This document shows positions 20,720-29,897 of a stretch of DNA of 64,000 nucleotides, in pieces. Source of the DNA: Corallococcus soli (GTDB lineage: Bacteria; Myxococcota; Myxococcia; Myxococcales; Myxococcaceae); NCBI RefSeq assembly GCF_014930455.1, contig NZ_JAAIYO010000004.1, positions 1 through 64,000 on the forward strand, in the 5' to 3' direction. Under the pieces are notes generated by a model, which worked only from the letters and a program-made list of their open reading frames with translations, did not search any database and was not told the origin of the DNA. Within the stretch, counting starts at the first letter, position 1. Every line of letters begins with the position of its first letter. The position numbers and the translations under genes are program-made.

Positions 20720-21559
20720 ATGGCCTTGGAGCTGGATGATTGGGGCGGCACGGGGCCGCTCCTGCACTTCGCCTGCGCGAACGGGTTTCCGCCGGAGACG
20801 TACCGCAAGCTCTTCGCGCGGCTGGCGACGCGCTACCACGTGGTGTCGCTGCGCACGCGGCCGCTGGTGCCGGACGAGGATCCGAAGCGGCTCACGACCT
20901 GGGGCGAGCTGGGCGACGACCTGGCGCGGGAGCTCAAGGCGCGGGGCCGCTCGGGCGTGCTGGGCGTGGGCCACAGCGTGGGCGGGGCCAGCACGCTGAT
21001 GGCGTCCGCCGCGAACCCCGGCCTGTTCCGCGCGGTGGTGGCGTTGGATCCGGTGCTCATCACCGGCGCGCGGGCCTGGGCGGTGCGCCTGATGAAGCTG
21101 CTGGGCCGCATGGACCGCACCGCCATCGTGCAGGGCGCGCTGCGCCGGCGGGACCGGTGGCCGACGCGCGAGGAGGCCGCGGAGGCGTACCGCTCCCGCA
21201 AGCTGTTCCGCGACTGGGACGCGGACTGCTTCAACGACTACATCACCCACGGGCTGGTGCCGACGCCGGAGGGCGACTTCAAGCTGCGCATCCCGCGCGA
21301 GTGGGAGGCCCGCATCTTCGAGACCTTCCCCGCGGACCCCTGGAAGCTCATCCGCGCCAACGCCGCGCCCACGCTGGTGCTCCGCGGTGAGAAGTCGGAC
21401 ACGCTGCTGCCCGCGGCGCTGGCCCGGGTGGAGCGCGAACTGCCCCTGGCGAAGTGCGACGTGCTGCCGCTCGCGTCCCACCTGTTCCCGCTGGAGCAGC
21501 CGCGTGAGACGGCCGACCGCGTGCTCGCGTTCCTGGAGCACCTGCCGCCGGAGAAGTGA
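20720..21559 (+). CDS. Alpha/beta hydrolase
   Basis: A 279-residue cytoplasmic hydrolase with nucleophile S86 in the elbow GVGHSVGGAS and a probable catalytic His in PLASHLFPLE near the C-terminus. An acid residue in LRGEKSDTLLP is well placed. The sequence between strands 6 and 7 forms a helical lid. The substrate is not evident. The start at 20720 has a strong GGAGGGGG site just upstream; the longer frame from 20690 has none. Probably the last gene of the nfu/methyltransferase unit; a strong hairpin follows. Confidence 0.85.
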   Translation: MALELDDWGGTGPLLHFACANGFPPETYRKLFARLATRYHVVSLRTRPLVPDEDPKRLTTWGELGDDLARELKARGRSGVLGVGHSVGGASTLMASAANPGLFRAVVALDPVLITGARAWAVRLMKLLGRMDRTAIVQGALRRRDRWPTREEAAEAYRSRKLFRDWDADCFNDYITHGLVPTPEGDFKLRIPREWEARIFETFPADPWKLIRANAAPTLVLRGEKSDTLLPAALARVERELPLAKCDVLPLASHLFPLEQPRETADRVLAFLEHLPPEK

Positions 21560-21562
21560 ACA

Positions 21563-21598
21563 GCGGGCGGCCCTTCGCTGGAGAAGGGGCCGCCCGCC
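21563..21598. terminator. Bidirectional terminator, hydrolase / subtilase
   Basis: Arms GCGGGCGGCCCTTC and GAGAAGGGGCCGCCCGC form a long GC-rich stem starting 3 nt after the hydrolase stop and 31 nt beyond the stop of the convergent subtilase gene. Confidence 0.75.
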
Positions 21599-21628
21599 GT
21601 GTGACTGTCGCCGTGCTTCGCGCGGGGA

Positions 21629-24223
21629 CTACCGCGACAGCGCGAGGTCGCCGGGCAGGCCCCACTGCACGCCGCCGAACTGGGCGTTGTACCAGGTGCC
21701 CGACGACGGCCTCCAGACGATGTACTCGTCGGTGCCGTCCAGGTTGGTGTCACCGAAGCGCGGGATGTCGCCGGGCAGGCCCCACTGCGCGGTGCTGGTG
21801 CCGCCGCCGTGGATGTTCTTCGTGGTGAAGATGCTCGTGGTCGGGTTCCACACCGCCAGGTTCCACTGGTTGCCCGCCTTGTACGGCACGGGCACGTCGC
21901 TCCAGGAGCCCAGGGCGTGGACGGCGGAGGTGCCGCTGAAGAAGCGGATGATCCACTGGCCGGTGGACGGCCGGTACACGGACACGTCCTCGTAGCCGTC
22001 GCCGTCGAAGTCGCGCGCGATGGGCACGTCCCCCGCCGCGCCCCAGTTGATGGCGGAGTACGTGTTGTTGGCGTAGCGGATGAGCCACTGGCCCTCCGGG
22101 GTGTTGCCGACGTACGGAGGGCGGTAGACGACGAACTCCGCCTTCTTGTCGCCCGTGAAGTCCAGGGGCACCGGGATGTCGCCCAGCATGCCCCACTGGG
22201 TGGACTGGGTGGTGCCGTCCCACTTGCGCACCAGCCACATGCCGGTGCTCGGCCGCCACACGATGAGCTCCGCGCGGGCGTCCCCCGTCACGTCCGCGGG
22301 CACCGGCACGTCGCCCTGCATGCCCCACTGGATGGACTGGGTGAGGCCGGTGGAGGAGAAGCGGATGTTCCACACGCCGGTGCTCGGCCGCCACACCGCG
22401 TAGTCGCTGCGGCCGTCTCCGTCGAAGTCCGTGGAGTGCATGGCCGGGTAGCGGTTCTGCATGTGGGAGATCTGCTTGCGCAGGTCCGGGCGCGGTCCAA
22501 TCTTCCCGCCCGCGGCCTGGGGCGTGCCGTCGCGGCGCAGGAGGTCGCGCATCTCCTTCGGGTGGTAGTGGCCGCCGTAGCGCAGGTACATCACGCCGGA
22601 CAGGCCCACCGCGGCGCCCGTGACGATGGGCGACGCGCCGGACGTGCCGGAGAAGGTGGACGTGTAGAAGAGGTTCTCCCCTTCCGCGGAGTACCTGTCG
22701 CCGTAGCCGGTGGTGACGATTCTGAAGTCGCCCTCGGCCTGCGTGTCCACGCGGCTGCCGTAGGTGGAGAAGAACGCCTTGTTGCGCGTGAGCTTCTCAC
22801 CCGCGCCCACGATGATGGCGCCCGAGTCCTTCGTCGCGTCGGTGGCGCTGAAGTAGCCACCGAAGGTCGCGAGGTCCAGGTTGCAGTTTCCGTTGCCGCC
22901 GGCCGCCACGACGATGCGGCCGTTGGCGGTGGCGACCTTGACGGCGTCGCGCACGGCCGGGACGTACTCGGCGGGGACATAGTCCGCGTTGGCGCCGGAG
23001 GCGCTGACGATGCCGTCGCCGTTGCAGTCGATGGTGGAGGCCGCCTGCATCTCCAGCAGGATGACGGCGCCCGCCCAGAACTGGTTGGACGCCGAGTAGA
23101 TGGCGGAGGCGCGGTTGTAGCCGGTGGTGGGCCACTCGGTGGACAGGCGCACGGCGGAGCCGTTCACCAGGCCCGTGGTGCCGAAGGCGTTGGTGTCACT
23201 GCTGAGCACGCCGACCACGGCGGTGCCGTGGTTGCGGTTGCCCAGCACCGCCGCGCTGGCGTGGGGCTGGCCGTTGACGAGCACCGCGCCCGTCAGCTGC
23301 GTGAGGTCCTGGTGCCAGTAGTTCCAGGAGTACTCGGCGTCGGTGTAGCCCCAGCCGTTGCCGTAGGCGTTGTAGAAGTTGCCCCGCAGCCAGTCCGTGT
23401 CGATGCCGGTGGGCGCGGCCTCGCCGTAGTCCTGGTCCGCCACGTAGCTGACGGCCAGCATGCCGGAGGGCCCGAGCGCGGGCGTGGGCGCGGCCACCGC
23501 AGAAGGAGGGGGCGGCGCTTCGTTCAGCAGCGTCCGCGCGCCCTCACCGCGCTCCCAGGACAGCAGGTGCTCCTGCGTGGGCCAGTCCATGCGCGCGTGC
23601 TCGCGCCAGTACGCCTCGAAGGCCTCCGCGCTCCGGGAGTCCATGTCCGCGGAGCGCACGGGCAGGGGCGACGGATAGGCCACCTCCACCACGTCCAGCG
23701 CGTTGAGCGCGTTGACGACGTCCGCGACCGCCTGGTCCGAACCCGCGTCCACGTACAGGTAGTACCAGAGGTTCGGATCCGGCAGCTCCGTGCCCGAGCC
23801 GCGCTCGCCCTGGGCCTTGAGTCTCGCGGCGGTGTCCTCCGTGAAGGGGTGCATCTTCATCGCCGCATAGCGACGGGCGCCGCGCAGCGTGGCGCGCACC
23901 CGGTCCAGCTCCGCGATGGCCGCCGCGCCGCGGGCCTGGGTGGCGTCCAGCGCAAGCTCACCCCCGCGCGAGCGCACGCCGCTGCCCTCGCGGAACTTCA
24001 CCTCGATGCGGTTGCGGAACGCGGCCTGGAGGTCCTCCGCGCGAACCGTGCGCTTGAGCGACGCGTGCGAGCCTCGCGGCTTGAGCGTCGCGGGGGCCAG
24101 CGACGCCGGCCCCCCCTGGGGGTGGCCACCACGGTCCACGTTCACCGCGGCCGCGTTCGTCGCGGCGGTACACGTCATCACGACCAGCGCCAGCTTCAAG
24201 GGCTGGGCCTTCGCCTTCTTCAT
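21629..24223 (-). CDS. Secreted S8 subtilisin-like protease with FG-GAP/VCBS repeats
   Basis: Exported 864-residue serine protease. Residues 1-26 are a signal peptide, 27-255 a propeptide-like region, and 256-590 the peptidase domain with probable catalytic D295 (WGYTDAEYSW), H332 (NHGTAVVGV), oxyanion N444 (AGGNGN) and S528 (SGTSGASP). The Asp motif is atypical compared with the usual DTG. Residues 599-864 hold five to six FG-GAP/VCBS-like units of about 45-50 residues (TDFDGDGRSDYAVWRPSTGVW and similar), predicted to form a Ca-binding beta-propeller. Secreted proteases of this kind fit the predatory, protein-degrading life of myxobacteria. It is transcribed alone. Confidence 0.92.
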   Translation of the reverse strand: MKKAKAQPLKLALVVMTCTAATNAAAVNVDRGGHPQGGPASLAPATLKPRGSHASLKRTVRAEDLQAAFRNRIEVKFREGSGVRSRGGELALDATQARGAAAIAELDRVRATLRGARRYAAMKMHPFTEDTAARLKAQGERGSGTELPDPNLWYYLYVDAGSDQAVADVVNALNALDVVEVAYPSPLPVRSADMDSRSAEAFEAYWREHARMDWPTQEHLLSWERGEGARTLLNEAPPPPSAVAAPTPALGPSGMLAVSYVADQDYGEAAPTGIDTDWLRGNFYNAYGNGWGYTDAEYSWNYWHQDLTQLTGAVLVNGQPHASAAVLGNRNHGTAVVGVLSSDTNAFGTTGLVNGSAVRLSTEWPTTGYNRASAIYSASNQFWAGAVILLEMQAASTIDCNGDGIVSASGANADYVPAEYVPAVRDAVKVATANGRIVVAAGGNGNCNLDLATFGGYFSATDATKDSGAIIVGAGEKLTRNKAFFSTYGSRVDTQAEGDFRIVTTGYGDRYSAEGENLFYTSTFSGTSGASPIVTGAAVGLSGVMYLRYGGHYHPKEMRDLLRRDGTPQAAGGKIGPRPDLRKQISHMQNRYPAMHSTDFDGDGRSDYAVWRPSTGVWNIRFSSTGLTQSIQWGMQGDVPVPADVTGDARAELIVWRPSTGMWLVRKWDGTTQSTQWGMLGDIPVPLDFTGDKKAEFVVYRPPYVGNTPEGQWLIRYANNTYSAINWGAAGDVPIARDFDGDGYEDVSVYRPSTGQWIIRFFSGTSAVHALGSWSDVPVPYKAGNQWNLAVWNPTTSIFTTKNIHGGGTSTAQWGLPGDIPRFGDTNLDGTDEYIVWRPSSGTWYNAQFGGVQWGLPGDLALSR

Positions 24224-24344
24224 GGGGGTGTGCTCCTGGGGCCGTGCTCATGCCGAGCCGGCTGCTTCCAGGACGCCGCCCCCTGAAGATATTCACGGGA
24301 TATCGGCTATGCGGGCTTTTCCGGAATGTCGCTGACGCACGACG

Positions 24345-25232
24345 TCATCCGTAGGCCTCGCGCTTGATGCGCTTGTCGGGGATGTCCAGCGCGTGCAGGT
24401 GGCCGAGCACGGCCTCCATGAAGCGCGGCGTCGCGGGGGTGCGCGTCTCCAGCGCCTTGCGCCGGTCCCACGGGGTGATGGCGGGGCCGCAGACGTAGAC
24501 GAGGCAGGTGTCGCGGTCCGGGAGCAGCTCCTGGAGCAGCGCTTCGTTGACGCGGCCCTTGCGCACCTGGGGGCCGTACTTGGTTTCGTCCAGCTCCCGC
24601 GTGAGGGTGTGCACCACGCGCACGCGGTCGGGCGCGGAGCGCTCCAGCGCGGCCAGCTCCTCGCGGTAGAGGATGTCGCCCCAGGTCTTGTTGGACGCGA
24701 GGAAGGTGTGGCGCAGCTTCAGCCCCCGGTGCAGCGCGTCCTTCAGCATGGCGAAGTTGGGCACCGCGCCGGAGCCCGCGACCAGGTGCAGGACGTGGTC
24801 CGTCTTGTCGGCCACGTCGTCCGGCAGGACGTAGGGCCCCATGAAGCCCGTGACCTTGAGGCGCGCGCCGGTGAGGCGGCCGTGCACGAGCAGCGGCGAC
24901 AGCAGGGGCGGGTAGCGGGTGACGCCGGAAATAAACTCCTCGTCCTTCACCGTGATGGCCACGTGCGGCTCGTGCGGCGCGGAGGCGAGCGAGTACGAGC
25001 GCGCCGGCTCCTTGCGCCCCTTCTGCTCCTGGAGGTACGCGCACTGGTGGGCGAGCGCGGGGAACTGGTGCGGGTCGATGTTGAGGAACTGGCCCGCCTT
25101 GTAGTCGAGCGGTGCCGGGCCCAAATCCAACAGCAGCGTCGCCGTGTCGTGCGTCTCCATGCGCACGGCGGTGACGGTGGCCTCGTACTCGACGGGCTTC
25201 CTCGCGCGAGAGGGCGTGGCTTCGACGCTCAT
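24345..25232 (-). CDS. Ferredoxin/flavodoxin-NADP reductase-like flavoprotein
   Basis: FAD- and NAD(P)-binding oxidoreductase of about 295 residues. The FAD motif RSYSLASAP, the nicotinamide-binding GSGAVPNFAMLK and the late CGPAITPWD are present. There is no ferredoxin domain and no terminal aromatic residue stacking site of the plant FNR type; it ends KREAYG. The electron partner is unknown. An ATG at 25244 in the same frame would add four residues; 25232 is preferred because a GGGAAGG element lies just upstream of it. No operon partner: the next gene downstream is the subtilase, 121 nt away. Confidence 0.85.
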   Translation of the reverse strand: MSVEATPSRARKPVEYEATVTAVRMETHDTATLLLDLGPAPLDYKAGQFLNIDPHQFPALAHQCAYLQEQKGRKEPARSYSLASAPHEPHVAITVKDEEFISGVTRYPPLLSPLLVHGRLTGARLKVTGFMGPYVLPDDVADKTDHVLHLVAGSGAVPNFAMLKDALHRGLKLRHTFLASNKTWGDILYREELAALERSAPDRVRVVHTLTRELDETKYGPQVRKGRVNEALLQELLPDRDTCLVYVCGPAITPWDRRKALETRTPATPRFMEAVLGHLHALDIPDKRIKREAYG

Positions 25233-25474
25233 GGGCCTTCCCATAACACGCGGGGTGTGGCCTCGCGCGGCCAGGAGGGCGCGTCCGGCCGCGCTTTTCT
25301 CCCGAACCCTGGAACAAGGGGGCGGTGTGGGCGTTGGCTGGATGACGGATGGGCAGGCGGGCAGGGAGGGGCTGGCGGACGGGCGCTGACCGACCCTGGC
25401 AGGCAGGACTACATCTTCGCCAGGGACGCTGAGCCGTCCCGCCCCGTGTTGCGTGGGGGCACCCGGGAAAGGAA

Positions 25475-26236
25475 GTGGGCCGCCGCGTGCTACGAGTTCT
25501 CTTCTTCCTGATGTCGCTGTTGCCGCGCGCGCCCCGCCGGCGCGTCGTGCGCGGGCTGATGCACGCGGTGTGGGGCACCCTGTCCCACGCGAAGGTGTAC
25601 GGCCTGAAGCAGGTGCCGCCCGGCCCCTGCCTCTTCATCTGCAACCACCTGTCCAACGCGGACGGCTTCACGCTCTACCGCGCGCTGCGCCCCCGGCAGG
25701 TCGTCTTCCTGGCCGGCGTGAAGCTGCACGGCACGGTGATGACGCGGCTGGCGGCGGAGACGATGGACACCATCGACATCACGCCGAACTCGCCGGACAT
25801 CGAAGCGCTGCGCCGCTGCGTGGAGCTGCTCAAGGGCGGCCAGTCGGTGCTCATCTTCCCGGAAGGGGGCCGCAGCCGCTCCGGGGGCATGCTCCAGGCG
25901 AAGAAGGGCGTGGGCCTCATCGCCAAGCGCGCCGGGGTGCCCATTGTTCCGGTGGCGCTGACGGGCACGGAGAAGCTGATGCCCATCAACGACTCCGACA
26001 TGGGCGGCGAGCGGCTCTTCCACGCCAACGTCACGGTGACGTTCGGCCCCGCCTTCCGCATGGAGGACCTGGAGCCGGAGGTCGCCGGGGCCCGGGACGC
26101 GCGCCAGGCGCTGGTGGACGCGATGATGCGCCGGGTGGCCGCGCTGCTGCCGCCCGCGTACCAGGGCGTCTACGCCGCGCGCCCGGAGGCGGTGGAGGCC
26201 TCCGCGCCGCCGGCCTCCGCGCCGCCCCCCGCGTAG
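25475..26236 (+). CDS. 1-acyl-glycerol-3-phosphate acyltransferase family protein
   Basis: PlsC-type acyltransferase of 253 residues that acylates lysophosphatidate or a related glycerolipid at the membrane. The catalytic H-X4-D is H58...D63 in NHLSNAD, and the phosphate-binding block is FPEGGRSRSG near residue 128. A hydrophobic helix at 6-17 would hold it to the inner membrane. The C-terminal 20 residues are Ala/Pro-rich and probably disordered. The start is GTG with AAAGGA close upstream; alternative starts are weaker. It may act in general phospholipid synthesis or on a special lipid. Confidence 0.87.
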   Translation: MGRRVLRVLFFLMSLLPRAPRRRVVRGLMHAVWGTLSHAKVYGLKQVPPGPCLFICNHLSNADGFTLYRALRPRQVVFLAGVKLHGTVMTRLAAETMDTIDITPNSPDIEALRRCVELLKGGQSVLIFPEGGRSRSGGMLQAKKGVGLIAKRAGVPIVPVALTGTEKLMPINDSDMGGERLFHANVTVTFGPAFRMEDLEPEVAGARDARQALVDAMMRRVAALLPPAYQGVYAARPEAVEASAPPASAPPPA

Positions 26237-26256
26237 GGCTGCCCCTGGAACGAAGA

Positions 26257-26287
26257 CGGCCGCGCGGGCGACGGTGCCCACGCGGCC
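26257..26287. terminator. Terminator between plsC-like gene and chitinase
   Basis: Inverted repeat CGGCCGCGCGGGC / GTGCCCACGCGGCCG with one mismatch and a 4-nt loop, lying between convergent genes, 20 nt after the plsC-like stop. Confidence 0.6.
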
Positions 26288-26336
26288 GGGTGCTTCACGC
26301 CTTCGGACTCCGGGCTCCGGACTCCGAGCCTCGGGA

Positions 26337-28502
26337 CTACTGGAGGAACGCCTTCTTCACCTCGGTGAGGAGGGGGTTGGCGCCCGTCGCGGGGTCGGTG
26401 CAGCCCTGGTTGATGGTCCAGATGATGGTGCCGCCGTAGCCGTTGGCCTTGGCGTACTGGCCCTTGGCCTGGATGGCCTCCGGGCCGTCGTAGGTAATCC
26501 AGCGCACGGTGCCGTCCTCCACGGGCGTGTTGAAGGTGACGTAGTTGGCCTGCGCCGCCGCGTCCCACTTCAGGGTGCCCGTCTTGGAGAGCGCGAGGAT
26601 CTTCTTGTACGTGAAGGAGTTGTCCCCGCCCACGTAGTCGGACCAGTTGGTGAAGGGCTGGCGCGGGCCGGTGATGTTGCGCCACGCGAGGCCGTAGAAC
26701 GGGATGCCCATGCCCAGCTTCTCCTTGGGGATGCCCGCGTTCACCCAGGCCTTGAGGCTGGACTCCACGGACGTGGGGTGGGTGCCGGACTCGCCCGTGA
26801 GCGCGGAGCTGAACCACGAATCCCACCCGTCCCAGACGCCAATCATCTCGTAGGACATGACGTTGACCTGGTCCATGTACGCCGCCAGCTGCGGGTACCA
26901 CTTGAGCTCCGCGTCGGTGCGAAAGTTGTTGTTCACCCAGCCGATGGGGAAGGTCATCAGCATGTTGGGCCGCAGCTGGCGCAGCCGCTGCGCGAGCGCG
27001 AGCAGGTTCGGCTTGTCCGCCTCCTCCACCGGCTCCCAGTCGATGTCCAGCCCGTCGTAGCCGTGGTCGTCCATCACCTTGAGCAGGTTCGCGACGAACT
27101 TCTCCCGGTTCGCGGGGGCGGCCGCGCCCACCCAGCCAGCGTGCTCGCCCGCGCCGCCCACCATGATGATGGCCTTGCGCCCCGCCGCGTGCGCGCGCGT
27201 GGACAGCGTCTTCGCCATGGCGGAGCCGTTGGAGTTGTCGAAGATGGCGTTGACGGTGCCGTCCGCGTTCGGCGTCACGCGGCCGACGATGATGTGCGTG
27301 AGCGCGCTGAAGTCCACCTTCTCCGGCGGGTAGTCATCCGCGTTCCAGCCCGTGTAGTAGCCGGACACCCACTTGTTGGTGTTGCCCACCGGGCCCGTGA
27401 CGGTGACGTCCGCGGTGGCCTTCTTCGTCGCGTCCGCGACGCTCGTCGCGACGACGTGGTAGCTGCCCGCCGTCCGGGGCGCGGTGTACGTGCCGCTGGA
27501 GGTGACGCTGCCGCCGCCCGCGCCCTCCAGCACGGACCAGGTGACGGCCGTGTTGGTGGCGCCCGTCACCTTCGCGGTGAAGGTCTGCACGCCGCCCTGC
27601 GCCAGCGTCGCGCTCGCGGGGGTGACGGTGATGCTCACGCCGGTGGGCGCGGTGCGCGTGCCGGACACCGCGGACGAACGGGCGCTCTCCCCGGCCGCGT
27701 TCAGCGCGGTGACGGCGTACCAGGACGTCGTGCCGGTAACGGCGCTGGTGTCCTTGTAGGACGCGGACGCGACGGGGGACGCGGTGAGCTTCGTGTACGT
27801 GCCCGTCTGGGAAGCCGCGCGGTAGACGTGGTAGCCCGTGGCGCCCGTCACCGCGCCCCAGGTGAGCGCGACGTCCGTCGCGGAGCCGGTCGCCTTCAGG
27901 CCGGTGGGGGCGGACGGCGCGGTGGCGCTGGTGCCCAGGCGCAGGTTGTCGAAGTACACCGTGGGCAGCGACCGGCCCGCGTTCTCCATCACCACGAAGC
28001 CGGTCAGGCTGCCGCCCGCCGCGCCCAGGGTGGAGAGGGGTACGCGGCACTGCGTCCACGCGTTGGCCTTGATGCTGCCGCCCGCGCAGGATGGGTTGAG
28101 CGCCACGGGCGGCTTCTGGGACGTGCCCACGGTCGCGTAGACGGCGAGGGCGGGGTTGTTCGTCGCGCCCGGGTGCACCTGCAGCTCCACGAAGCCGAAG
28201 CCCGTGGTGGGGACGCCCGCGTGGTTCAGGTACACGCCCTTCCACGGGCCGAACGTCGCGGAGATGGAGCGGGTGCCCGCGAACACGGGCCTCGTCGCCG
28301 AAAGGCTGTGCGTGGCCCAGGACCAGTCCTGCCAGCCCGAACCCAGCGCGTCGTCATACAGGGTGGTCGCGCTCGCGAGCGCGTCACCGGAGGTCAACAG
28401 CGAGTCCTCGTCACCCGCGGTGGAGGTGAAGTCCGGGGCACCACCACAGCCGGCGTGGACCGCGCCCAACGCGACAAGCAACCCGATGAGCTGCCTTCTC
28501 AA
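26337..28502 (-). CDS. GH18 chitinase, multidomain lipoprotein
   Basis: Hydrolyses chitin or related GlcNAc polymers outside the cell. From a TTG start at 28502, which has AGGAG 6 nt upstream, the 721-residue product begins MRRQLIGLLVALGAVHAGC, a lipoprotein-type signal with C19 as the acylation site. Next come a beta-sandwich region like a carbohydrate-binding module (about 46-191), a fibronectin type III domain (195-284), a BIG2-like Ig domain (287-369), and the GH18 barrel (376-721) with the catalytic motif DGLDIDWE, general acid E490. The frame is open up to 28655, but that part reads as Arg/Pro-rich shadow. Lipidation would anchor it to the outer membrane. Confidence 0.9.
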   Translation of the reverse strand: MRRQLIGLLVALGAVHAGCGGAPDFTSTAGDEDSLLTSGDALASATTLYDDALGSGWQDWSWATHSLSATRPVFAGTRSISATFGPWKGVYLNHAGVPTTGFGFVELQVHPGATNNPALAVYATVGTSQKPPVALNPSCAGGSIKANAWTQCRVPLSTLGAAGGSLTGFVVMENAGRSLPTVYFDNLRLGTSATAPSAPTGLKATGSATDVALTWGAVTGATGYHVYRAASQTGTYTKLTASPVASASYKDTSAVTGTTSWYAVTALNAAGESARSSAVSGTRTAPTGVSITVTPASATLAQGGVQTFTAKVTGATNTAVTWSVLEGAGGGSVTSSGTYTAPRTAGSYHVVATSVADATKKATADVTVTGPVGNTNKWVSGYYTGWNADDYPPEKVDFSALTHIIVGRVTPNADGTVNAIFDNSNGSAMAKTLSTRAHAAGRKAIIMVGGAGEHAGWVGAAAPANREKFVANLLKVMDDHGYDGLDIDWEPVEEADKPNLLALAQRLRQLRPNMLMTFPIGWVNNNFRTDAELKWYPQLAAYMDQVNVMSYEMIGVWDGWDSWFSSALTGESGTHPTSVESSLKAWVNAGIPKEKLGMGIPFYGLAWRNITGPRQPFTNWSDYVGGDNSFTYKKILALSKTGTLKWDAAAQANYVTFNTPVEDGTVRWITYDGPEAIQAKGQYAKANGYGGTIIWTINQGCTDPATGANPLLTEVKKAFLQ

Positions 28503-28889
28503 GTCTGCTCCTGCCTCGCCAGGTGAGACAGGACGGCGTCGGGGGCGCTGCACCCGCTGCCCGCGGTGCGTGGCAGCGAATCCCCCGGCCGCCCTGGGGT
28601 CGCGCCGGAATTGGCGGACGCTTGGGGGACCTGGCAATCGAGGGCCAAGAAACACCGCGATCGCCCGTCAGCGTTCAAGCCATGGGGTGGGGTGTTTCGG
28701 CACGTCGCACGGACGCCAGGCCGGTGCGCGGACGGAGGCGCGGGCGGCCGGTGTGAGAGTGAAACGCGCCTGGTGACGGCTCCTGCGAGCGGGCCCTTCC
28801 CACGCCTGGAGGCGCTCCTGACGCGCCTCCAGGGGGAAGGTGCCCATGCCGTCAGGCGTGGGAATCCAATGCTTCAACGACGTTGGAAG
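28503..28889. other. Intergenic region between desaturase and chitinase
   Basis: 387 nt between two minus-strand genes. It holds the hairpin at 28805-28833 and, by position, the chitinase promoter. Short open frames here are Arg/Pro/Gly-rich with no ribosome-binding site and I do not accept any as a gene. Confidence 0.4.
28805..28833 (-). terminator. Probable terminator downstream of the desaturase gene
   Basis: Perfect 10-bp inverted repeat CCTGGAGGCG / CGCCTCCAGG with a 9-nt loop, 56-85 nt past the desaturase stop. No T tract follows, so termination efficiency is uncertain. Confidence 0.55.
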
Positions 28890-29897
28890 TCACTTCCTGC
28901 CGGCCGACGTCATGAACGTCCACGCGCTGCCCTCTCCCTGCAGGTACGTGCGGAAGTGGTTCTCCCCGGGACGGTAGAGGCCGGTCCGCTGGAGCTGCGC
29001 GTGCAGCTCTGGCAGGTGGTAGTAGGGCACCGACGGGAAGAGGTGATGGGACAGGTGGTAGCTGGCGTTGAAGGGCGCGATGAAGAAGCGCTCGAACCAG
29101 GTGGGGGACTCCACGTCCCGCGTCTCATGGGTCTCGTCCGGCGTCGCCGCGGTGAAGGGGTGCTCCACCACCGCGCGGATGCGGAAGGCCACCATCATCA
29201 GCGTGAGCGACGGCACCGACCACAAGAGCAGGTAGTGCAGCCAGCCGCCCGTGAGCGTGAGGAACGCCACCAGGCCCACGAGCCACAGCGTGTAGCGCAC
29301 CTTCTCCGCGCCCGAGGGCGGCGGCCCCCCCTTGCCCATCATCCGGCCCGTGAAGGACCAGGGGATCATGATCTTCAGGTGGGAGAGGGTGAACACGCCC
29401 ACCATGTCGCCCAGGAGCACGCGCGCGGCGCCCCAGCGCGTCCTCGGGAAGATCCACGCGGCGTCGCGCTGCGCGGTGCGCCAGTAGGGGTCCTTCGGGG
29501 TGTTGACGTAGCGGTGGTGCTCCGCGTGCTCCTTGCGGTAGCCCGCCGTGGTGATGTTCATGGGAAACGCGCACAGCAGGTCCGCCAGGAGGTCGTTCGC
29601 GGACCGGTTCGTGAGCAGGTGGTGGTGTGACGCTTCGTGCACCAGGCTCAGGAGCGCGTGCTGACGGGTGGAGATGATCACCGCGGCCACCAGCCACGCC
29701 CACCACTGGTCCACCTGCACCACGAAGCCCAACGCCAGCGCGATGATGAGCCACTGGCGCGTCATCGCCCACAGGCCACGCCAGTTGGTCACCATCGACA
29801 GCGCTCGCACGCTGGAAGTCAGCGACTTGCGCTCGAACACGCGAGAGGTGACCGCTTCCGAGTCATCCAGCAACTGGGGTTCTGGAACGGCAAGCAT
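28890..29897 (-). CDS. Membrane fatty acid desaturase
   Basis: Di-iron desaturase or hydroxylase of 335 residues in the inner membrane. All three histidine boxes are present: HEASHH (87-92), HAEHH (124-128) and HLSHH (281-285), with four hydrophobic segments around them. The chosen ATG (MLAVPEPQLLDD) has GGAGG nine nt upstream; the frame extends to 29960 without a better site. The ASYHLSHHLFPSVPYYHLPELH end is typical of acyl-lipid desaturases related to carotenoid/sterol-type enzymes as well. It diverges from the hybrid kinase across a 396-nt region. Confidence 0.9.
   Translation of the reverse strand: MLAVPEPQLLDDSEAVTSRVFERKSLTSSVRALSMVTNWRGLWAMTRQWLIIALALGFVVQVDQWWAWLVAAVIISTRQHALLSLVHEASHHHLLTNRSANDLLADLLCAFPMNITTAGYRKEHAEHHRYVNTPKDPYWRTAQRDAAWIFPRTRWGAARVLLGDMVGVFTLSHLKIMIPWSFTGRMMGKGGPPPSGAEKVRYTLWLVGLVAFLTLTGGWLHYLLLWSVPSLTLMMVAFRIRAVVEHPFTAATPDETHETRDVESPTWFERFFIAPFNASYHLSHHLFPSVPYYHLPELHAQLQRTGLYRPGENHFRTYLQGEGSAWTFMTSAGRK

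Noticed and set aside
28523-28756. 77-codon plus-strand frame upstream of the chitinase gene
   Set aside because: Arg/Gly/Pro-rich, no ribosome-binding site, antisense to the probable chitinase leader.
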